Origin: Mesostigma viride
Lineage: Eukaryota > Streptophyta > Mesostigmatophyceae > Mesostigmatales > Mesostigmataceae
NCBI GenBank assembly: GCA_009746045.1
Contig: RPFO01000076.1
Coordinates: forward strand, 184,001 to 248,000
Direction of reading: 5' to 3'
DNA: 64,000 bases
Below, in pieces: positions 32,501 through 43,589 of this stretch (positions are counted from its first letter, which is position 1; every line of letters begins with the position of its first letter). The notes under the pieces were generated by a model, which ran no database searches, had not been told where the DNA came from, and worked only from the letters and a program-made list of their open reading frames with translations. A program made the position numbers and the translations under genes.

Positions 32501-32847
32501 GCTCCCGCCGCTGCTGCGTGCCACCGCGGCTGCCAGCGAGAGGGAGACAGAGGAGACGGTCGCGTAGCGCACCGCCATGCCCATGTCCGGGTGGGAGGTC
32601 GCGGCGCCCGCGTCGACCGAAGAGGGTCCAGCGACACCCGCCGTTGTCCTGCCAGCGTCTCTGTCCCCGCCCACCCCACCCAGGGGTGCCCCCCCTGCAG
32701 GCAAGGACCCCCCAGGGAGCGTGAGGACTCCATCCGTGGTGCCCCGGCGACCGGCCTGTGGGCGCGCCGATGGCTGCGGTCCTGAGGGGGGGGCACTGGG
32801 GACCCCCGGCTGGGGGGGGGCCGCCGCTGAACATGCTAAGGAGTAGC

Positions 32848-32878
<31 letters not shown>

Positions 32879-35800
32879 GACGACATCAGGGGCAGCACCG
32901 CTGTTGCTGCTGGTGCTGAAGCTATTCGCGGCGTCGGCGCTGCTGGCGTTTGCGTTTGCGGCGGCAGCAGCAGCAGCGGTAGCTCCCCCCATGGGCGTGT
33001 AGAAGGCCTGGTCGGTCGACGTGTCCATCGTGGACGTGAGAGGGGTCACTGTGAGCTTGCGCGTGTCCGCTGAGACACGCACGGGGCGCAGGTGGGGCGG
33101 GGCCGCCGCCCAGCTGGCGCCGCCGGATTGGTTCGCGCTCTTGGCGGACGTGTTGAGAGAGAACGAGGAGGCGGCATCCCTGTACTGTGTCGTGTCCTTG
33201 AACTGGGAGGTGTTTCTGAGCTGTGACGTGTCCATGTAATAGGAGCCTTGCAGCGACGCCCCATCAATGGAGTAGTGCACGGTGGAGAGGTCCAGCCCTC
33301 CCCCAGGGGACGCCTGGTGCACTGATGGCTGCAGCGTGACGCCCATGCCAGACACAGCGCTGTTGGCCCGGTTAGCGTGGATAGCGTGCGCCCTGCTGCC
33401 AGCTGTCATGCTGTCGGCACCCCCGGCAGCCCCACCCAAGGACCCTATAGTAGCCATGCTGAAACCGGGCCGGAACCACGGCTGCATATCCGACAAACTG
33501 ACCGCTGGCTCCCCGCCTGCATCCATCCGAGACCGGGCAGGCTGCAGACTCGCTACAAGTGGCACCCCTGGGGTCAGGGCTGACTGCGAATGCGGGGACA
33601 CGGGCGGGGATGATGCCGCGGGGGCAAGGATGTGACTGCTGCTAGCACTCCCACTGAGCTCCGATGGCTGCTGCTGCTGCTGCCGCTGGTAAGCTGCCCC
33701 CTGCTGGTTTGGTGCCACCGCATACCCACCGCCGGTCGCTGACTGCTGATAACACTTAGCACTTTCTTCTGCTTCCATCGCCCCGCTGCCGCTTGGGAGC
33801 GCCGCCACCGCTGCCGCGGTTAACAACATGCCGCCGCCGTCACCATACCCCCCCGCCCCCCCCCCGCCCTGTCGTTCTCCCCGTCCCCCTCCACGGAATC
33901 CGCCCCCGCGCTGCTGTCTCTGTCGCCCATGTCCCCCATCGCGGCCTCGTTCTGCGCCGCCATCTCGTCCAGCTCTGCATGGTCCCGCTCGCTCAGGCCG
34001 CCCTCCACCGAATCCTTGTCCATGCCTTCCCCTGGCTCCTCGCCGCCGCCACCACCGCCCCTGGCCCCGTACCCCTCCCCTTTATTCACCGCACCAGGGA
34101 GTAGAGTCGCTGGTTCTGCAAGCACCACGCGCCCGGGTTGGGCATGTGGGTGTTGCAGACCCACCCCAGACTGGGGCGACCGCCCCCCCTGAGTGAACCC
34201 CCCTCCATCCCCCTGGGGGACCCCCCCTGAGTCGGTCGGGCCAGGTCATCTCCTCGCGGTCGAGCGCCAGGTGTCCCGCGCGCTCTGTGGCGGCCCAGCT
34301 CATGCTGACGCTCGGCACGCGCGCGACCGACCGCACGGGGCCGGGGGATGCCAGCAGCGCCTCGGGGGAGATCTCCTCATTGTCCAGGATCATGGCCAGC
34401 CGGTTGGCGGAGTGGTACGGGGTGTTCCCGCCCGAAGGGTGCGCGGCAGGAGCGGACATGCCAGCGCTGCCACCCCCGGCGCCAGCATTAGCACCACCAC
34501 CGGCAGCAAGAAAAGAGGACCCGGCAAAGGACGAGGAGCCAAGCATGCCACCGTGCGCGGAGAGCCGGTCGCTGCGGTCCATCGCGAGGGATGCCAGCAG
34601 AAGCGTGTCGTCGCGGCCGCCATGGACGTTGGCCCACGAAAGACTCGGCGCTTGGCTGCCCGCGAAGCTGGGCTGCTGCGCGAGGTCCATTAGCCCTGCC
34701 ATGTCGTCCTCGGTGAGCTGGATGCTGTCGTCCGCCACGCCCATGCCGGCCGTCACCCCACCGGGCAGCGTGCTCGCGTTCGCGTTGTAGTTCCACCCGC
34801 TGATGGAGTCCGCGCGGAAGCTCATGTTGGAGGGGGGGGGGTCGGCCCGGGGGTTCCTGGGTGTGGGTACAGCCAGCTGATATCCTTCTCGTTGCCCCCG
34901 CTGCCTCTACCGCCCCCTGGCCGCCGTCCCTGGGGGTGGCGACGGCGCGTTCGAACGCGTCGAGGGCGGAGGTGGTGGACTCGGGGCGAAGCGCTTGCTG
35001 CCGCAGCATGGGGGAGATGGGGAACCCGGCGCCGCTGGACGCGGTTGAGGAGATCTCGTCCTCGCTGCTGTTGCCATCCGTCACGCCCGCGATGCTCTTG
35101 CCGCGGGCATCGGCCATGATGGAACGGTGGAGCAAGCGTTCCGCCTTGGTGGCGTCATAGGCGCCCGCGGCAACCCCCTCGCTGCGCAGCCGCCGCGCCG
35201 CGTTCGCCATTGCCATCGCAGCGGCCGCCTTAATGGCCCCATTGTCACCCTCGAGGAGGCGGGCGACACCGGGGCCGGGGACAGGGCTGGGGAAGGGGGC
35301 TGAGCCGCTGCCAGAGAGGTGGCCGGGATGATGACCATGACCGGTACTGTGACCGGTACTGTGACCTGCACTGAGGGCGCGAACATGGCCCGTGCCGTAC
35401 CCGGGGGAAGGGTGAACATGACCCGGCCCAGGGGCCAGGATGGGATCGGAGCCCTGGGACGGCGGCTCTTGCCACGCGATTGGCGACGCTTTCCCTTCCA
35501 TGACCAGGCGCTCCACTTCCTCGAAGTCCTCCGCGAGGTGCAGCTGGTCAAACGTCGACGCCCGGCGGTGGCCGACAGAGGTGAAGGAGCCGGCGGAGCC
35601 GGGCGAGATGGGCGAGGATTGCGCCAGGAATGCCGGGCCGCCCGACGCGGCGGAAGACCCGGTGGCCAGGCTTGACCGTTGGGACATGTTTGGCGTGTAC
35701 TCATGGGTAACCTCGTTCCCACCGTAGGTGGCCGATCCTGCTACGTGCCCGGATGAAAGGCCTCCTGGCAGAATTTGATCCGAGAGCACGCCAACCGCGC

Positions 35801-36236
35801 CTCGAGGAGGGGAGAACAAAGATGGTCCACGTCCAAATGGAGAGAGGGGCGATCGAGGAGACGAGACGAAAAATCCGTCCCCTCTTTCTCCGGAGAGCGA
35901 CAACCTCGGCGACATGGGAGATCGCCTCGGTGACCTAGGCGACTGCCGTGTGTATTTCAACCCCCCGACGATCCTTTTCGCCCCCCGCTCCCTTCTGCTC
36001 TTAGACTTGGATACAGAGTACAGCCAGTCCGTGGCTTCCGCCTCTGCATCATCTTCCTCGTTAAGGCGAATAACATCTCCTGCCAAGACCTGCTGGTCTA
36101 CTGTCTGAGGTGGGGAGGTCGGCCCGCGTGGGCTCGGCATTGGTGTGATCTGCGGGGTCGGGCCCAGAAGAAATGGATCTGCCTGCCCGAGCTGTTCAAA
36201 TAAAGGCAGCGGCTCTCCCCCGAAGCCGGCCGCCAT
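29544..36236 (-). CDS. Giant low-complexity host protein with C-terminal CaaX box
   Basis: Consecutive minus-strand ORFs, each taking over from the last, give one protein of about 2,200 residues starting MAAGFGGEPLPLFEQLGQ (context CCATGG). Composition: SP-rich segments (SPRSPRRSPMSPRLSLSG) near the N-terminus, Gly/Ser/Ala/Pro-rich sequence, an asparagine run (32850-32880), glutamine/glycine prion-like repeats (31250-31470), an alanine-rich helical patch near 31530, and acidic Gly-rich stretches. It ends KCCVVM, a CaaX box with an adjacent cysteine, which predicts prenylation and membrane attachment. The frame changes at G/C runs near 34912, 34832-34841, about 34190-34228, 33845-33870 and 31965-31985; one base added at each would rejoin it. 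Introns are an alternative, but no clear GT-AG pairs were checked. No catalytic domain recognised; function unknown. Confidence 0.7.
29547..29558 (-). other. CaaX prenylation motif CVVM
   Basis: The last four codons of the host gene before the stop at 29544-29546. Cys-aliphatic-aliphatic-Met is a typical farnesyltransferase substrate, and the preceding Cys could be palmitoylated. Confidence 0.65.
32848..32880 (-). repeat. GTT/AAC microsatellite (polyasparagine)
   Basis: About ten tandem TTG/GTT units on the plus strand, read as asparagine codons on the minus strand inside the host protein. Confidence 0.9.
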
Positions 36237-39200
36237 GGATAAACTGATACCCCTCCCTAATTTCCCTAACAGTTCCCTAACAGCACGCTCTACTTACTCA
36301 TGTAATCGCCATGCCCGCCCGGCATATCGCCGCTTGGCACAAACATAGGCACGTTATAGGGACTTGGTTATAGGGTCAGGGTTAATATATGGTCGTTAAG
36401 ACGTTTACTCGTGCACGCTTAAGCTCCCGCTCGGCGCCATGATCTGCTGCGTGCCGGTACGGCATCTCTCCACCGGGTACTGTACCATCTCCAGGAGCTC
36501 CCGCGCAGTTGCGCTGGCACGAATTGACGGATCAAACTGCCTTTACTTTTAGCCGCAGTCACGAAACGGAGCACGGGACCGGCTCCTACTAGAGTGCCGA
36601 ACGCATGTGAGGATGTCAAGGTTTTTACTTTAATCCAACCACCTGCCACGGTGTGCCCAACGATGAGTTGGCAAAGCCAGGACATGCCACGAAGATGGTC
36701 AGTTGTCTGTACTTACGCCATTTATAAAATGCATGGCAAAAAATTTCTAACTGTTGGGCGTTGGCCCCTGTCGCCCGTTGCCCGCGATCCACGGCGGGAT
36801 TTCGACCAGTACTCCCGCGACGATTCGAACCGAAAATACTTTTCGTCATGATCTGCTGTCCATGTCCTCCGACATTTCCACGTGTCGACCATCATTCCAT
36901 GATGATTGCATGCAGTTGAACGTTGTATCTCCCCTTGGATTCACAATCGGGGTGTGACAGGGGTGTGATCGTGTTTGTTGCCAGCAAAGCGCTGCTAAAC
37001 GTGGTTTCAATTCTCTGGCTTAATGCCCGTCGGCGTACTGCACAGCCTTCCGATAACTCGAGTGCATCGGCTATCGAGAAGGATTCAAATTCCATGGTAT
37101 GCTTGGCTGCCTGCACCCACCTGCGCCAGTTGCAGACAAGGCGCCTTCAAGAAGAAAGGACGCGCCCATAAACCGTCGTTTGGCACGTTTGAGGCATAGT
37201 TTCTGACAAAGACGTAATGCAAAACATCTTAGGCGGCGTTATCGTCAGGAATTGAACGGTGTTGCACGCCGCTATGAGAAGGTTAAGCCCGGCCGGCATG
37301 TTGCCGTCGACAACTAGACCCTGCGCCCCGCGACGCCTGCATGATAAAATCGCCTTCCTGCCTGGCTGCGCAATTTTTTGTGGTTCGGTCGTGCCTGCAA
37401 GCCCAGGCTCATGACCGGCAAGTTCGGGGTCTGATGGGGCCTTACAAATGTCCCTGCTCAGTCCTGGCTCTGTACATTTTTTAAAAAAGGCTGCCTGACC
37501 CTGTGGTGCTCAGCGCGCATCTTTATGAGCTAGGCTTTGCAGCAGTGCGGTGATGGACTGGGCAAGCATGGTAACACTACAATACGCTTCCGCGGACACC
37601 TTTTTCAGCGGGGAAAGTGCCCCCGGGCTTCCGGGGCAAATTCAGCAAGCGCTGCGGAACTTAGATACTAAAATTTCGTTTTTGGTTCGTACCGTACAGC
37701 CAATCATTTTGCGCCCGGATCAAATTGTGATCTGGGCACTGAACACGAAAATTTCAGCGAAACGTACGAAACACCAACGCAACTACAGAAAATTTTCAGT
37801 GACGAAACTGTAGTACCGTGAACCCAAGCAAAATGTAGTAGGACTTCGCTAAATTCACGTTCGGAATTTTTCCCCGCAAGATTCCCCCGCACGATTCCCC
37901 CCGCTAGGTTCAGGCTCCAGTCGATGCTCGCCAAATGGCGCAAAAAAAGAAACATATGTTAAAATCGACGGTGCGAATCCTCGTTACCGCTCGGGTAACA
38001 TTCTCACTCATTTCGCGTCTCCTACGAACCGTATTGTAGTGAGTACGGTAAGAGGTTTTTTCTCGGGTGGGCTTTCACCCCAGGCGTGGGGCCAGATGTC
38101 TGGAAACCCCCTTCCGCGATAAACTGACCGTGAATGTGCAGGAAATGGATCGGATCGGACCAAATTGCGCAACTGGGTGTTGGACCTCTCGAACACGTGA
38201 AGCTCGTGCTCCAGCTATACATCTCACCATCGGCATGCAGTGTGCACCCCGTTCCAGTGCATGCCACGCAGCGATCGGCATGTACCCTGATCGTCAAACA
38301 CAGGAGTGCCACGCAGGGCGCAGCAGCAGCAGCTTGCTGGGTGTGGATTATGAGAGCATGAGCTGGCCAAGACCATCGTACGGCCTAAAAACTGCATCAT
38401 TCCATGAATTGAATATAACAGGCACAGAGAGAATATCCTTGATCACCAGCACACCAGTTAACCCAGTGCAATGGCCCATGCATGCGCAAAGGCCGGATCG
38501 TCTGGAATGCAGGTGCGCCCCTTGCACATGCATCACGTAAGTGCGGAGGGTGTATACATGGTATCCACAGGGGTGCCTTTGTATGCAGAGTTTGGGTGAC
38601 GTACTAGTGCGAGGGTGTTTGAAGGCAGTGGGAGACGCACATGACATTCATAAAATTAGAACTTCAGTGATGCCGAGAGTCTCAGGGCGGCTCGCGTGGT
38701 GACAGCTGCAGCGTGAGGGCGGAGGAGCTCAAGATGCAGGTCTTGTCGGTACATGTAGGCCACCGCTGGTGAGGTCGCCAATGCGATGGAGGAATCTCCA
38801 TCGTGCCAGTCGGACATCACTCGACAGCCTGAGGGGCGGCTGAGTTGTCGGTGGGGCTAGAATTCTGCTAACTGCACAGAATAGACCCAAGAAAGCTCGA
38901 AAGGGGGGCATGGGCAGGCGAGGTAATGGAGGGAAACATTGCGCCAGCGGTTGAGGAAATAAAGTCCTGCTTACAGTGCTGGGCCGCAGAAGTAGTCGAG
39001 GCGTCGGCTCAGTTGGCAGGGCGACAATAAATCTGTCAAAGCTGCGCATGGGTGGCTCAATGAGAGCTCATTATGAGGGTCTCACGCAGGAGGGTTTTAT
39101 GGGCTAAAATTTATCTCATTCCTCGAAGCGTAAATAATAATCGCTCAGATGCGTGGGCGGAGTGACATCTCTGCCACGTATCTGCATCCGCTTTACGCTT

Positions 39201-39386
39201 TCCCTCCACCATCCTGTCCCAGCCTTCACGACATGTCTCACCATGCCTTACAGCCAACAAACGATCACTTTTGTGCGACCAGCAGTCTCCTAAAGTCCGG
39301 ACGCAGCGCCCCTCTCCAACGGACTGCACGCGGAAATTTGAAATTCATCCCGGAGGGCACGCGCCGCGCCAGAGTTGGCACAGGAA
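36237..39386. other. Non-coding interval upstream of the host gene
   Basis: About 3.1 kb with no ORF showing coding character. Its left end should contain the host gene promoter and 5' UTR, but I cannot point to a specific element. No repeat shared with other parts of the window was noticed. Confidence 0.5.
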
Positions 39387-39411
39387 GTGGACGTCAGTGC
39401 TTCTGCTAACG

Positions 39412-39575
39412 GGACGAATTCGTCAACTGGTTGACGAATTTCGAAATTAGTAGTAAAAAAGTCAACCATTTTGGGCGATTCGTCAACCAACTCGGCCATT
39501 CGTCAACCAATTGACAAATATGTTCCGCAATTCGTCAACCGGTTTGACGAAATGTTTAGGGTATTCGTCAACCAC
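39412..39575. repeat. Subterminal ATTCGTCAACC repeat cluster
   Basis: Several copies of ATTCGTCAAC(C) and the inverse GGTTGACGAA within 165 bases, starting with the 24-base palindrome AATTCGTCAAC-TG-GTTGACGAATT. A diverged set (AGTCAACCATTTGACGAA) lies at the other end of the same hAT-type element. Confidence 0.85.
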
Positions 39576-40023
39576 GGAAGTCAGGTTTTCCCATAGAGAG
39601 GCCAGACCTGAGGTCCAGCGGCGCGGCGTCAGGTCGTCAGCCCGTACCAGCTGAATCCTAGGTACGCTGAAGTTAGAGTTGTTTTTGGAAAGACAGTACG
39701 GTTCAGGACAATTTCAGTCGGGTACCAAAACTGAAGTACTGATGAGGTACTGAACTCAAATCGCCTGGACAAAAACCTAGACAAGGAAGGCAAGGACCAG
39801 CACAGCAAGGAGTGACCATGGACCAGCCGACCACCAGGGCATGAAAAACTCATACTACTATTAATTAACCTCCGACCTCTAGCCGTCTGGCGACTGCATA
39901 TGCGATAAAATATTGCATGCGAAATTGTTTCGTTAATGTCGGCGGGCGATGTTCAGGTAGTGTTGCATGAGCTAGATGTATTCAAAGATAAACGGTTTGG
40001 CAGGTTTCAAGACTAGCACCTTA

Positions 40024-40427
40024 GATGCTCTGTGAAGGAAGCTGGAGAAACTGTTCCGGTAGCAACGGAAAATATCGTCGACCTAGGCCGCAGTTTAGAT
40101 GAAAAGGAGGGCAGTCAGGGCGGCGACAAATGTAAGAGAGTAGAGCTTGAGGAAGAGGATGGGTCTAATGAGCAGGAAGAGGAAGATGATGGCCAGTCAA
40201 CATCATCTGACAGCGCCTCCAATTCTGGCGAGGAGGAATCTAGCGAGGAGGGGGCCAAGACAGCCAGGAGTAAGGCCGATGATGGCGGCAGCTCTGAGCC
40301 AAGGAAGAAGAAGGGCAAGAGAAAGCCAGCTCCCAAGACGAAAAGGCAGAGACAGGAGGACAACAAGCAGTATAGCAAGGAGCGGTTCGACCGCGAGCAG
40401 TGGTGGGAAAACGGAAAGTACGAATGA
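40024..40427 (+). CDS. Acidic/basic ORF inside the small hAT-type element
   Basis: Open frame of about 130 residues with strong charge patterning: acidic and serine-rich (EEEDDGQSTSSDSASNSGEE), then lysine/arginine-rich (EPRKKKGKRKPAPKTKRQRQ), ending YSKERFDREQWWENGKYE. There is no in-frame ATG near the start (an in-frame stop is at 40014). A splice acceptor such as CCTTAG|ATG at 40023 could begin it as a last exon. Lying inside a hAT-type TIR element, it may be the tail of a degraded transposase gene or a captured exon. No domain recognised; nuclear location is inferred from basic clusters. Confidence 0.45.
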
Positions 40428-40904
40428 GCCCAACCGACCATGGTTCTGGAGATTGTGATGGTTGTTTGATGGCCTCGTGTATGCACACTTGACTCTGGCC
40501 TAGCTGTGAACAACGATAGTAGTTATTATTCTTTAATTTTTATGCAGTTGTCAACAACCACCATGTGGTATTGTGTTTTATCCACATGCATTCCATGCGT
40601 GTGTGAGCGACCTTAAGTTAATTACAAAGAAATAAAGCTTCTCCCCCCCCCCCCCAGGTTTGACAAAGCGCCAAGGCAAATAGTCAACCATTTGACGAAG
40701 TGCCGTGGCATATAGTCAACTGTTTGATGAATGACCAAAACCCTTAGCAGAAGCACTGGTGGACATTGCACGTGAATTTGGAGAACGCCACCGCTGACAA
40801 AGGCGATAAGGGCAGGTACGCAGCCTTGGCAGCGCCATGATTTGACTTGGACACCATGCGCGGTGCTGTAGGCAGCCATATATAACGTGATCAGAATATA
40901 TAAC

Positions 40905-41306
40905 GTGCTTGACTACGATGGGCAGGGTTGCCACCTGCTCATCGATATCTCCGTGGCTCGGCCGCTCTCCGGTCGCCACATCCTCCGGGCGGCTGTGGAT
41001 GCCGGCGCTGCTGCCGCTGTGGCTGAGCGCGACAAGTTTGCCCCCTACGGCAATGTGGGGCCCCACCGGGTCATCCCCTTTGTCCTTGAGGAGATCGGGG
41101 CCATGGGCCCCAAGATGGCGGAGTTTTTCCACGAGTGCTGCCAGCGTCGTGAAGACCGCCTCGACCTAGAGGGTCAGACCGCCCCGTGGTCTGCCCGCAC
41201 GTGGTCCTGGTATTGGCGGCAGCGCCTGTCACTCACCCTCACTCGCACCGTGGCTGATGTGTTACGCCGCACACGGGCCGACTTTGTCGCGACCCATGCG
41301 GTCTAG
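40905..41306 (+). pseudogene. PD-(D/E)XK-like ORF, truncated copy 1
   Basis: Plus strand: VLDYDGQGCHLLIDISVARP, then A..AERDKFAPYGNVG and VIPFVLEEIGAMGPKM, then FFHECCQRREDRLDLEGQ, APWSARTWSWYWRQRLS and RTRADFVATHAV*. The conserved acidic D in LLIDISV and E/K in AERDK fit a PD-(D/E)XK nuclease core; family call is inference. The N-terminus (zinc-finger part and RPD segment) is missing, so it is truncated at 40905. Homologous to copies 2 and 3. Confidence 0.55.
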
Positions 41307-42077
41307 ATCCCTCCCAGGCCTGCATGGTGGGCCGGCAGCGATGTTGCTGCGTGTCGTAGTTTTGTGATGTAGTTAGTTGTACCTTGTGCAGCTGGCGTGA
41401 TCCTTGGATGTCCGTGTCAGATTACTATTATTTTCTTCAGGGTTCTTCTTCTTTTTTGGGTTTTCCTTATCATTGTTGCATGCCAATCTCACCTCCGTAA
41501 TTTATCATTCTCAATGAATATAACCCTGAAGAAAATAATAGTAATCTGACACGGACACTCCAAGGATCACGCCAGCTGCACAAGGTACAACTAACTACAT
41601 CACAAAACTACGACACGCAGCAACATCGCTGCCGGCCCACCATGCAGGCCTGGGAGGGATCTAGACCGCATGGGTCGATCGCGACAAAGTCGGCCCGTGT
41701 GCGGCGGAATATGTAACACATCAGCCACGGTGCGAGTGAGGGTGAGTGACAGGCGCTGCCGCCAATACCAGGACCACGTGCGGGCAGACCACGGGGCGGT
41801 CTGACCCTCTAGGTCCGACGAGGCGGTCTTCACGGCGCTGGCAGCACTCGTGGAAAAACTCCGCCGTCTTGGGGCCCATGGCCCCGAACACCTCAAGGAC
41901 AAAGGGGATGATCCGGTGGGGCCCCACATTGCCGTAGGAGGCAAACTTGTCGCCCTCAGCCACAGCAGCTGCAGCGCCGGCATCCACAGCCGCCCGGAGG
42001 ATGTAGCGACCGGAGAGCGGCCAAGCCACGGAGACATCGATGAGCAGGTGGCAACCCTGCCCATCGTAGTCAAGCAC
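40905..42077. repeat. Large inverted repeat (540/556-bp arms, 77-bp spacer)
   Basis: Arm 40905-41444 is repeated inverted at 41522-42077 with small differences (a GGATGT/AGTGT change, a 4-base insertion near 41812, an extra TATT near 41710). The spacer 41445-41521 is unique. The right arm continues into further homologous sequence (to about 42300) that the left arm lacks. Confidence 0.9.
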
Positions 42078-42300
42078 GGTAATGTCGGGGCGGTGGTTGG
42101 GTGAGTAGAGGGCGCGGCCCCATCCACGTCCTCGCACTTGATAGTGGAGACTGTGGGGATCAGACCGACCGAACCATGGCACACACCACCCGGAGGAGAG
42201 CGGTATGGAGATAGAGGAACCAGTTCTGTTTCTGCTGCATGGCCACCCATGCACGCGATGTAGTACGTCCCAGTAGTATCGAGAGCAAGCCCGCAGCTGC
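41650..42300 (-). pseudogene. PD-(D/E)XK-like ORF, copy 2
   Basis: Minus strand, longer than copy 1. It includes LYSPNHRPDITVLDYDGQGC (the PD of a PD-(D/E)XK core), HLLIDVSVAWPL, AEGDKFASYGNVG, then IIPFVLEVFGAMGPK and HECCQRREDRL. A 4-base insertion near 41812 (GTCGG region) shifts the frame before the conserved APWSARTW tail, which persists in the next frame. The upstream part around 42240-42300 shows the CxxC..H region in degraded form (CGLALDTTGTYYIACMGGHA). Not functional as read. Confidence 0.55.
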
Positions 42301-42360
42301 CGCAGGACGCACTGATTTAGCGACGCCGGCCATGCAGCTTCTGTGAGCTCCTGGTCCTTG

Positions 42361-43584
42361 TCGCAACTGTTAGGACCTAGGTCGCGTAGCTTGCAACCTT
42401 TGCTCCTCGCCCCAGGTAACGCTCGAGATCGCTGGCTTGCTCACTCCAAGTGACAACCACGGTGCGTCGGCAAAGAACTGCCTTGACCTGCCTTAGGCCA
42501 TAGCTTTATGTTACCTCATTTCCATCGTGCCCTAAGGCATCGCCCATCGGCTTCGCACAGTGCACCGCTACCTTGCCAGAGCTCTGCTTACCGCTACCTT
42601 GCATCCTTGCTGCAGGCAGCGTTAAGGATCTCTGACATTCCGCGACTAGGTATCACCAGTTCCTGTCACAGCTCTGCACGGATGCGCATCCTTGCAGAGC
42701 CCGCGACTGGCCTACTGGTCTCTACTTAGTCGCCGGACCGTTGCGCCCTCAGCCTCCATGGACCTGAGTCACGTGCTGGTCCAGGCTAAGCCTGTGCAGG
42801 CCCTGCCTGCCACGTGCCCTGTCCACTGCGGCCTCGGTGTGCACTGCCGCCGCCGCCGGTCGGCAGGACTTCGGGACCTGATAACTCTCACGACCCTTGT
42901 CTGTTTCAGGCAGTCAGCACGGCGTTAGAAAGGTCTCCTCATCCTGCATCCAACTAGCACATTGGTGCCCCAATATGCTAACTCCAACCCTTTCTTGTTT
43001 TGGAGGCTGGACCAGCCTGAGATTCCAATCAGCCATGCTCACTTATGCCACAGACTCCTGACCTCTCCCAGAGGCCAGGGCTGCCCTTCTTTTGGAACTT
43101 GAGGTTTTACCCAAAGATTAGTCTAGAGCCAACAATGGTTCCAAGGCCCAGCCCTGACCCAGATGTCAGCCCCCAACCCTTTCTTTTGGGAACCTCGTTG
43201 AGGAGAAAAGTGAGGTCTCTACATCCAGGCAGCTGAACTTGGACAGAGGAAGTTATGATACGTATTATTGTGAGTTCCTGGTCCTTTCCAGTTATCACAG
43301 GCGCCCGTATCAGAGGCGCCCGCTCACAACCATTCCCCTTCCTTTTCATTCAACAGACATGGATACTTAGAGCCCAGTTAATGCTTGCCAAGCTGGGGAG
43401 CCCATGTCCTCACTGAGGGATAAACTCAGGATTCACACATGCCAGGCTGTGGTCAGCTGGGGAATCGAACCCCACCCCATATCCTCCAGGTTTGGAACAG
43501 CTCTTGGAACTGTACATTACAAACAAACATGACATGGAGATAACATGATTATGTTTTATTAACACGTCGTCTGTAGCCACACCT
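42361..43584. other. Non-coding interval
   Basis: No ORF with recognisable content. Short ORFs here are serine/leucine-rich without motifs. Confidence 0.45.
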
Positions 43585-43589
43585 ATTTT

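Larger units (their letters stand above)
39395..40758. mobile_element. Small hAT-type element (1,364 bp)
   Basis: Left end CAGTGCTTCTGCTAACGGG and right end inverted CAGTGCTTCTGCTAAGGG. It is flanked by an 8-bp TSD with one mismatch: GTGGACGT (39387-39394) and GTGGACAT (40759-40766). Subterminal repeats of GTCAACC/GTTGAC crowd both ends (39415-39575 and 40662-40730), including a perfect palindrome at 39417-39440. The interior holds one ORF (40024-40427). The mismatch in the TSD suggests an older insertion than the 6396-18930 element. Confidence 0.8.

Noticed and set aside
36594..39409. Many short ORFs upstream of the host gene
   Set aside because: All under about 160 codons, overlapping on both strands, no motif or repeat support.
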